A DNA stretch of 10,205 nucleotides. Origin: an uncultured Lachnoanaerobaculum sp. (GTDB taxonomy: Bacteria > Bacillota > Clostridia > Lachnospirales > Lachnospiraceae). Position numbers and translations under genes: made by a program. The notes under the pieces were generated by a model. The model saw only the letters and a program-made list of their open reading frames with translations. It did no database searches and was not told where the DNA came from. This document shows, piece after piece, positions 4,981 to 10,205 of the stretch; position 1 is the stretch's first letter, and each line of letters begins with the position of its first letter. Location of the stretch: assembly GCA_938041725.1 (NCBI GenBank), contig CALISX010000337.1, forward strand, positions 1 to 10,205. Reading direction: 5' to 3'.

Positions 4981-7863
4981 ATGGAGCCAATAGAAAAAAA
5001 CTATAAATATGATGCCTTTATCAGCTATCGGCACAGCAATCCGGATGGGGACATTGCCAAAGCTTTGCACAAGCTTTTAGAAACCTTCTCCCTTCCAAAG
5101 GAATTTAAAGATTCCGGGTGGCTTGGCCGATGCTTTATAGACAGAGAGGAACTTACCACCAGAGATTTAACGGACTCCATTGTGGAGGCCATAGGCCAGT
5201 CCCGTTTTTTTATCTGCGTTTGTTCCAAACAGACAAAATTATCCCCCTGGTGCCAAAAGGAAATGGAACTGTTTTGTAAAACCCATAGGGAGGAACAGGT
5301 TTTGGTTTTGCTGGTGGAGGGAGAACCCCGGGAGGTTTTCTTTGGCCCCCTGACCCGTTCAGACACCAACCGGGAATCCCTGGCTGCTGATATCCGTCCC
5401 CCCTCCCTTCGCCAGGGAGAGAATCTAGAATACGCCCTTCTTTCCAAAAAAGAACAGGAAATCTGCAAAGCCCAGGCCTTGAAGCTTTTAAAGGAAACGG
5501 AAATTTACCGGATCATGGCAGGAATGCTGGGAATCAGTTATGGGGATCTTAGACAGAGGGGACGGGAAAGAAGGATCCGCCTTCTGCTAAGAATCGGCAG
5601 CATGGTGTTGGCTGCCGCCCTTGTTTTTGCCCTTTGCATGTGGAATATGTATCGCCAGGCCCTGCGGGCAGAGCTTCGGGCCAGGCAGCAGACCGCCCTT
5701 ATGGTATTCAATTATGCCGAGTCCTCTCTAAGGAAGGGAGACCGGATTTTATCCCTTTTGATTGCAGATAAAGCCATGGAGCTATCCTCTGATGCCATGG
5801 AAGAATCATCCTATCTCCATGCCCTGCAGTATTCTGTCCTAAACAGAGCGTTAATCCGGGAACCCTACAGCGGCATTTCCAGAATCTCCATGGGCAGGGA
5901 AAGCATACTGTATACCATCGTAGAAGAGGGAAAAAAGCTTTTGGTAATTGGAGAGAACAACACCGTGGAGCTGTGGGATATTGCCACAGGCAGAAAAGAA
6001 AAGAGCATAGATTCTCCCATTCCTTTGGTCAGTGTTGTAGCAGACCCCCGGGGAAAGACGATTGTATGCAACGCCTTTGACAGAAGCCTGCAGCTTTGGG
6101 ATATGGAAAGTGAAACCTATACCCCTATTGGAACCTCAGGAGAACTATATTATACTGCCATGCGGATCACAAAAAATGGAAGGTTCCTTGTGGGAATGAT
6201 GGACACCTCCCCTTCGGTGCGCTTTGATATCTGGGATATTTCTCAAAGAAAGCTGATTTATACAAAGGACTTTGAAGGTGATAACAAACCGGAATACGTG
6301 GTTTCTTCTGAGGATGGGGAAGCCATAGCCTATGTCCTGTCCGATGCTTCCCTTGTGGAAATGGATCTGAATACTTTAGAGGAAAGGCAGCTGCTGCCCC
6401 CGGAGGAAAAATTCATCTTTGGAAAGTCCCTTTTGTATTCCCAGGATGGAAGGTATCTGTACCGCTGCTTGAAGGATACACTGTATATCCTGGATCGGGA
6501 GAATCCTGGTGCTGTGGAAAAATTCCAGCTGTCCCGGCGGGCGTCCGGCCTTGCCTCCTATAAAGATCACCTGTATCTTTCTATTTTAGACGGATCCGGT
6601 TTTATGCTGTTTGATCTGAAAAGCAAAAAGGAAACCGGAACACTGATTGGAAAAAAAGCCTCCCTTTCCAACTTTGAAGTAAATCCTGCCAATGGAGATA
6701 TGGTGGCCATCTGGTCAGACAACAGCGCCAGTATCTGGTATGACATTGACTATTCTTCCTGGGAAAATGCCCTTTCCAAAGAAATCACAGACATACAGGA
6801 TGCTTCTTCCTTTGCAGATGGAGGGCGGTATCTGGTGCACTCTGCCACAGACAGAACGATTTTGATTTTGGATACCCAGGGCAATGCCAAGCATCATCCC
6901 TTCCAGGGAAGTCTGCTGGCCCAAAGCAGAAACTACCGATATACCCTGCATATAGATGATGAAAATCTCTATCTGTACGACGTACAAACTGGAGAGAAGA
7001 AGGGCCAAATGGAGAGACCGGAGGATTTCACCCCGGAGTTCCATGCTTTTGCCCTGAATAATACCGGCACCCTGATGGCTGTCAGCGATCTGGCCGGTGC
7101 CAATGTCCAGCTGGTGGATATTGCCACCGGCAATATCCTGGCTCTCACGCCTTCCAGGAAAACTACAGGAGAATATATCACCCTGTCCAGAATTGTATTT
7201 TCTCAGGATGACAAAACCATCTTTGCCGCTTTTTCTGACGGCAGGGTAGAAAGCTACCGCACAGACACTGGAGAAATGGCGGACTTTTCCCAGGATCTGG
7301 GAATGGACATTCAATCTTTGGTATTAAGCCAGGAGGATCAGTGGATTGCCATAAATACTGTGGATCATACCAGCCATCTGTTTGACATTTCCGGCGAAAG
7401 CCTGGAAAGCATTCCAGGGGAATGCTACAGTCTCTATGAGGAAAAGGGAGAACGGAAGGGAATCGGCGTGGCAGAGGACAATATCTTTCTCTATACCATG
7501 GGGAAGGGCATCCAGGTAATTCCCACCAATAATCTCCGGCAGGGAGGCGAAAGCGAAAGACTCAGCACCAACTCCATTTCACCGGACCGGCACTATCTCC
7601 TTACCAATGTGGCGGGAGGGGATACGGTTTTGACGGATGCTGCCACAGGGGCTTACATTAAAACCTACAGTTATCAGTCTGCATCCCAGGGAAAGGCCTA
7701 CTTTACCCCGGAGGGAGAGGGGGTGCTGTATGACAGCCAAAAAGAGGGGGCGGTTCTGGAAAAGATCTATTCCCTGGAGGAACTGGAGCGTCTTTCCAGA
7801 CAAACCCTGGGAGACCGGCATTTAAGCGATGAAGAACTGGAAAAAATCGGAAGATCACAATAG
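4981..7863 (+). CDS. TIR domain - transmembrane - double beta-propeller (WD40-like) protein
   Basis: A 960-aa membrane protein. Residues 9-125 form a TIR domain: KYDAFISYRHS (9-18, strand A), FIDREEL (52-58), SRFFICVCSKQTKLSPWCQKE (74-94). E94 sits where catalytic TIRs carry the NAD+-cleaving glutamate. A conserved TIR-linker follows (LAADIR 134-139; IYRIMAGMLGISYGDLRQR 175-193), then one transmembrane helix at about 201-221 flanked by basic residues and a helical segment to about 290. Residues 290-900 carry about 14 blade-ending motifs such as VELWDIATG and LQLWDMESE, 36-47 residues apart. The last residues (LERLSRQTLGDRHLSDEEL, 935-953) resemble the short helix ending many bacterial WD40 signalling proteins. 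AAGGGAG about 10 bases before the ATG supports the start. Architecture is clear. NADase activity and a defence or sensing role are inferred. With the TIR inside the cell, a single helix would put the propellers outside. Confidence 0.9.
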   Translation: MEPIEKNYKYDAFISYRHSNPDGDIAKALHKLLETFSLPKEFKDSGWLGRCFIDREELTTRDLTDSIVEAIGQSRFFICVCSKQTKLSPWCQKEMELFCKTHREEQVLVLLVEGEPREVFFGPLTRSDTNRESLAADIRPPSLRQGENLEYALLSKKEQEICKAQALKLLKETEIYRIMAGMLGISYGDLRQRGRERRIRLLLRIGSMVLAAALVFALCMWNMYRQALRAELRARQQTALMVFNYAESSLRKGDRILSLLIADKAMELSSDAMEESSYLHALQYSVLNRALIREPYSGISRISMGRESILYTIVEEGKKLLVIGENNTVELWDIATGRKEKSIDSPIPLVSVVADPRGKTIVCNAFDRSLQLWDMESETYTPIGTSGELYYTAMRITKNGRFLVGMMDTSPSVRFDIWDISQRKLIYTKDFEGDNKPEYVVSSEDGEAIAYVLSDASLVEMDLNTLEERQLLPPEEKFIFGKSLLYSQDGRYLYRCLKDTLYILDRENPGAVEKFQLSRRASGLASYKDHLYLSILDGSGFMLFDLKSKKETGTLIGKKASLSNFEVNPANGDMVAIWSDNSASIWYDIDYSSWENALSKEITDIQDASSFADGGRYLVHSATDRTILILDTQGNAKHHPFQGSLLAQSRNYRYTLHIDDENLYLYDVQTGEKKGQMERPEDFTPEFHAFALNNTGTLMAVSDLAGANVQLVDIATGNILALTPSRKTTGEYITLSRIVFSQDDKTIFAAFSDGRVESYRTDTGEMADFSQDLGMDIQSLVLSQEDQWIAINTVDHTSHLFDISGESLESIPGECYSLYEEKGERKGIGVAEDNIFLYTMGKGIQVIPTNNLRQGGESERLSTNSISPDRHYLLTNVAGGDTVLTDAATGAYIKTYSYQSASQGKAYFTPEGEGVLYDSQKEGAVLEKIYSLEELERLSRQTLGDRHLSDEELEKIGRSQ

Positions 7864-7867
7864 GGAG
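7862..7867 (+). promoter_or_regulatory. Shine-Dalgarno overlapping the TIR gene stop; sets the start of the next gene
   Basis: AGGGAG shares its first two bases with the TAG stop of the TIR gene and lies 6 bases before the ATG at 7874. It favours 7874 over the in-frame upstream ATG at 7829, which lies inside the TIR gene, and implies translational coupling of the two genes. Confidence 0.75.
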
Positions 7868-7873
7868 AAAGCT

Positions 7874-9682
7874 ATGGGAAAACAATTCATGGAAAAAATG
7901 GCCCGTTACAAAAACCGTTTCCTGTATCTTTTGCTGCTCCTGGGAGGAGTCTGCGGCGCCATAGGCGCCTATGATTACTATGCCCGGGAACTGCAGGGAT
8001 ACCGGCTGTATCTTGCGGTGCTTTTCTGCGTCATTAAACTGTATTTCTTTGTTCCCACCATTGGCCTAACGGAACAGTATTCTGTACTATATGAAATTGC
8101 CAAGTGGCTGGCGCCTCTGGGCACATTTTTAGGCATTGTGAATCTTTTCGGAACCATTCTGTATCGGATAGGATACTTGTTTCGAAAAATGTATGCCAGG
8201 GGATATGTGGTATTTGGAGGAGGGGAAAGGGCCTATGAGCTGCTGTGCAATCTGATTCAGGAAAACAATGGCATCGGATATATGATCAGCAAAGAAGAAA
8301 CGGCCTACAGCAAAGAATTTTTGATCCGAAAAGGAATCAAAACAATAGAAATGGATTTGGAAAAAGATCCTCCGGGAATGCTGAAGGGAACTGCCAGAAG
8401 CATCCTTTCCCGGAGGGCGGCGGTGATTTTCTTTGAGGAGGAGATTCAAAATTTTAAAAATATGGGACTCTTTCGCAAATATTTTCTGAAGGAATACCCG
8501 GACTGCCCCATGGTGCTTCTTTCCCGTTCCCCTTCCCTGGAAAGAATGATGGAAAAGAGCCTGGACACCAAAGGCAAGGGGGATATCCGCTTTTTTAACC
8601 TGGAGAAAAGAATGGCCAATCAGCTGATGCAGTCCCTTTGTACTGGAAAAGACCTGCTTTCTTTTCCCAAAAGCGCTAAAGGGCTTTCTCTGGATACCCT
8701 TGGAGAGGCCGTAAAACCCCTGCATATTTTGATTCTGGGATTTGGAGATCTGGGAAGGGCGGTGTTTTTGGAAGGCTTAAACAGTCTGGTTTGCAACCCT
8801 GTAAAGAACAACCGGTTTACCATTGCAGACCGGGATGAGGCGCCCCTGTCCCGGTTGGAGGCAGAGTATTATTTTTTGGATCAAACCGCCAAAATGCACC
8901 TGCTCTCCGGAGACGTGCTTCACAAAGACTTTCTCCCCGGAATTCAGGAGGTGCAGCGGCATGACCCCATTGATATTGTGGTCTTTTCTTTAGGGGATTT
9001 TTCCCGCAATCTTATGGTGATGGACCGGCTAAAGCATGTGCTCCAGGGCGCCATCGCTGCCATAGGCTGCCGGGACGGGGAAACCTTTTCTGCATTTACC
9101 GGAAATTTTTCCGGTTATTACAGGGATATCATCCCCTTTGGCATGGAGGAAGAAGTGCTGAATACTGCCTGTGTTTTGGAGGACGTTCAAAGGAAGGGAG
9201 CCATGGAATTTAATGCAGGATACAATCAATTTGCCGCCCGGATTCTTTCCCAGACAGAGCCAATGGAAAGTCCCCAGGAGCAGTGGAACGCCCTGTCCCT
9301 TTTGCGAAAAGATTCCTGTATCAGCCAATGGCAGCATCAAAATATGAAGCTTCGAGTATTGGAAGGGCTTTTGGCCACCGCAAAGGAAGAAAATCCCAGG
9401 AAGGTTCTGGAAAAATGGGAAGGGAAAATCACCCGCCAGCCCCCGGAAACCATGTGGAAGCAAATTGCAGCAGATCCCCTGATGAACTATATGGCGGCCC
9501 TGGAGCACAGGCGGTGGTGCAATTTCTATTATCTTAGAAATTATACCTATTCCCCGAAAAAGGATGAGGCTGCCCAAACCCATGACTGCCTGATTCCTGA
9601 CTGGGCGGAATTTTTACAAACGGACAAAAGGAATACCATTGTATATGATTTGCTGGCCACCCTCACGATACGGGGCAAATAA
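7874..9682 (+). CDS. Membrane protein with tandem TrkA-N/RCK-like Rossmann domains and C-terminal RyR-like domain
   Basis: 602 aa from the ATG at 7874, chosen for its Shine-Dalgarno; an in-frame ATG at 7829 would add 15 residues inside the TIR gene. Hydrophobic segments lie at about 15-33, 45-65 and 80-103, with IAKWLAPL (75-82) recalling the ARxLAP motif I remember from TM/TrkA-N proteins. A first Rossmann-like module starts at YVVFGGGERAYELL (111-124). A second, more canonical one is HILILGFGDLGRAV (284-297), with G289, G291 and G294 forming GxGxxG and D319 at the end of the next strand, typical of NAD(H) rather than NADP(H) binding. The C-terminus has EHRRW (544-548) and THDCLIP (569-575), the pattern of prokaryotic RyR domains. 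The gene follows the TIR gene by 10 bases, so the products likely work together, perhaps as a nucleotide-sensing membrane partner. No catalytic function is evident, and the ligand is unknown. Confidence 0.85.
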   Translation: MGKQFMEKMARYKNRFLYLLLLLGGVCGAIGAYDYYARELQGYRLYLAVLFCVIKLYFFVPTIGLTEQYSVLYEIAKWLAPLGTFLGIVNLFGTILYRIGYLFRKMYARGYVVFGGGERAYELLCNLIQENNGIGYMISKEETAYSKEFLIRKGIKTIEMDLEKDPPGMLKGTARSILSRRAAVIFFEEEIQNFKNMGLFRKYFLKEYPDCPMVLLSRSPSLERMMEKSLDTKGKGDIRFFNLEKRMANQLMQSLCTGKDLLSFPKSAKGLSLDTLGEAVKPLHILILGFGDLGRAVFLEGLNSLVCNPVKNNRFTIADRDEAPLSRLEAEYYFLDQTAKMHLLSGDVLHKDFLPGIQEVQRHDPIDIVVFSLGDFSRNLMVMDRLKHVLQGAIAAIGCRDGETFSAFTGNFSGYYRDIIPFGMEEEVLNTACVLEDVQRKGAMEFNAGYNQFAARILSQTEPMESPQEQWNALSLLRKDSCISQWQHQNMKLRVLEGLLATAKEENPRKVLEKWEGKITRQPPETMWKQIAADPLMNYMAALEHRRWCNFYYLRNYTYSPKKDEAAQTHDCLIPDWAEFLQTDKRNTIVYDLLATLTIRGK

Positions 9683-9698
9683 GATACGGGGCAAATGA
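9667..9698 (+). repeat. 16-bp tandem duplication across a stop codon
   Basis: Two adjacent copies, GATACGGGGCAAATAA (9667-9682) and GATACGGGGCAAATGA (9683-9698), differ at one base. The first copy holds the last codons and TAA stop of the RyR-like gene. The second encodes the same Arg-Gly-Lys end in register with a TGA. Removing either copy leaves the protein unchanged. Confidence 0.9.
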
Positions 9699-9767
9699 TT
9701 TCCCCATCCTGCCATAGACAATGCCTGGTATACCGGATTTCAATTTTATCCCAAGAAAAGGAAGCCT

Positions 9768-10049
9768 ATGAGAAGCAGACACAATCGAAGAAGAGAAAGA
9801 AAAAAACGATGGATCATCCATGGCTGCCTGATCCTTTGGCTGTTTTGTTTTATTGGCAATCTGATTTTTAAAATCCTTCCCTTCAACGATGATTTTGAAG
9901 TGATCTCTTATTTAACAGGGATGCCTATTATAACAGCGGAATATATACTCTTAGATAGTCCACGGATAACCCCTGGACTCAAAAAATTCTCTATTGTATA
10001 TTGTGTGCTGCTGGAGATTCTGCTGATTGCAGTGCATTTTCTTTTTTAG
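9768..10049 (+). CDS. Small basic membrane protein, unknown family
   Basis: I do not recognise this 93-aa protein. The first 14 residues are strongly basic (Arg/Lys at 2, 4, 7-9, 11-14), followed by a hydrophobic helix at about 15-36. A second, weaker hydrophobic stretch lies at about 50-62 and a final helix at about 72-93 that runs to the C-terminus. This suggests two or three membrane passes with the basic N-terminus in the cytosol. AAAGGAAG ends 3 bases before the ATG and supports the start. It lies 85 bases after the RyR-like gene on the same strand with no convincing promoter between, and is followed by stem-loops, so it is probably the last gene of the TIR operon. Its job could be a membrane subunit or regulator of the module, but nothing in the sequence proves that. 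The hydrophobic pattern and ribosome binding site make it a likely real gene. Confidence 0.72.
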   Translation: MRSRHNRRRERKKRWIIHGCLILWLFCFIGNLIFKILPFNDDFEVISYLTGMPIITAEYILLDSPRITPGLKKFSIVYCVLLEILLIAVHFLF

Positions 10050-10063
10050 CTGCACAAGCAGCT
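10048..10063 (+). repeat. Perfect 6-bp stem-loop at the end of the small membrane protein gene
   Basis: AGCTGC and GCAGCT pair around a 4-base loop (ACAA). The stem begins within the TAG stop codon of the 93-aa gene. A run of T's lies before, not after, the stem on the plus strand, so it is not a good terminator by itself. It may protect the mRNA end or assist the larger hairpin just downstream. Confidence 0.6.
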
Positions 10064-10068
10064 GTTTG

Positions 10069-10110
10069 ATGGCCTGTTTCATTGAGTTTTCAAGGGAACA
10101 GGCCATTTTG
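10069..10110 (+). terminator. Likely intrinsic terminator of the TIR operon
   Basis: ATGGCCTGTTTC (10069-10080) pairs with GGAACAGGCCAT (10095-10106) over 12 base pairs with one G-T pair. An inner TTGA/TCAA stem closes the loop. TTTT follows directly (10107-10110 region) before a G-rich stretch. The stem is strong but the T-tract short, so termination may be partial. It lies 20 bases after the last gene of the operon. Confidence 0.6.
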
Positions 10111-10114
10111 GGTG

Positions 10115-10136
10115 TGCTGGTCTTAAGCGGCCAGCA
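10115..10136. repeat. Third stem-loop downstream of the operon
   Basis: TGCTGGTC (10115-10122) pairs with GGCCAGCA (10129-10136), eight pairs including one G-T, around a 6-base loop. No T-tract follows. It sits between the likely terminator and the 23-bp-spaced direct repeats, so it may be a protein site or part of the regulatory region of a gene beyond the right edge. Confidence 0.5.
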
Positions 10137-10142
10137 TAGTCC

Positions 10143-10205
10143 TTTGCAATAACCTACAAAACTGTTTTGCAACAACCTACATTTTTCTTTTGCAACTTTC
10201 TGCAA
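10143..10205. repeat. Direct repeats in 23-bp register at the right edge
   Basis: TTTGCAATAACCTACA (10143-10158) and TTTGCAACAACCTACA (10166-10181) differ at one base. A third partial copy, TTTGCAAC, starts at 10189, so the three TTTGCAA cores begin exactly 23 bases apart. The last core also forms a small inverted repeat, TTGCA (10190-10194) with TGCAA (10201-10205). The spacing of about two helical turns is typical of regulator sites bound on one face of DNA. The array may continue outside the window, and no gene is seen in it. Confidence 0.65.

Noticed and set aside
4743..5006. 87-codon plus-strand frame before and into the TIR gene
   Set aside because: It overlaps the TIR start in another frame, runs through the stem-loop region, and its composition (rich in Arg, Lys, Pro) looks like chance.
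5025..5468. Long minus-strand frames antisense to the TIR and RyR genes (for example 5025-5468, 6715-7314, 9029-9583)
   Set aside because: They are shadows of the well-supported plus-strand genes and show no recognisable domains.
7829..7873. Longer start for the RyR-like protein (ATG at 7829)
   Set aside because: It lies inside the TIR gene, adds a polar non-hydrophobic tail with no good ribosome binding site, and ATG 7874 has AGGGAG at 6-base spacing.
7955..7970. GGCGCC-ATA-GGCGCC repeat and palindrome in the RyR-like gene
   Set aside because: It lies in the coding sequence of the first membrane helix and is explained by Gly/Ala codons.
9951..10205. Minus-strand frame at the right edge
   Set aside because: It is antisense to the 93-aa gene and spans the terminator hairpins and the direct repeats, so it is better explained as chance.
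10143..10205. CRISPR array
   Set aside because: Repeats of 16 bases with 7-base gaps are too short for repeat-spacer units, and no cas gene is in the window.

Overview
The window looks like chromosomal DNA of an anaerobic Firmicute of the class Clostridia, most probably a Lachnospiraceae-type organism. The grounds are the gene order aspartate kinase / YhiN-like flavoprotein / cmk / ispH / ribosomal protein S1, purine-rich Shine-Dalgarno sequences, very tight gene packing and moderate GC content. The species cannot be named from the sequence.

Left half (1-4719, minus strand): a compact housekeeping operon transcribed right to left. In transcription order it holds aspartate kinase (3400-4719), a HI0933/YhiN-family flavoprotein (2165-3397), cytidylate kinase cmk (1489-2172), 4-hydroxy-3-methylbut-2-enyl diphosphate reductase ispH (656-1504) and the first 225 codons of ribosomal protein S1, which runs off the left edge. 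Neighbouring genes overlap by 8-20 bases or are 2 bases apart. ispH and S1 are separate overlapping frames, whereas several Clostridia carry them as one fused protein.

Middle (4720-4980): a divergent intergenic region with a candidate sigma-A-type promoter for the aspartate kinase operon and four stem-loops. Some of these fold better as minus-strand RNA, so an unrecognised leader or attenuator is possible.

Right half (4981-10049, plus strand): a probable three-gene accessory operon. Gene 1 (960 aa) has an N-terminal TIR domain with the expected catalytic Glu, one transmembrane helix and about 14 regularly spaced beta-propeller blade motifs, consistent with two seven-bladed propellers. Gene 2 (602 aa from its best start) has a membrane domain, two Rossmann/TrkA-N (RCK-like) modules and a C-terminal RyR-like domain; it starts 10 bases after gene 1 with its ribosome binding site overlapping the gene 1 stop codon. 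Gene 3 (93 aa) is a small, very basic membrane protein of unknown family. Together they suggest a membrane-anchored NAD-centred sensing and effector module: propellers as sensor, TIR as NAD+-consuming enzyme, and Rossmann/RyR as a nucleotide-sensing membrane partner. This is the candidate undescribed system. The defence role is inferred from domain content, not shown.

Right edge (10050-10205): three consecutive stem-loops, the second of which is the likely operon terminator, then a 16-bp direct repeat in exact 23-bp register (two full copies and one partial) that reaches the window edge and resembles an array of regulator binding sites.
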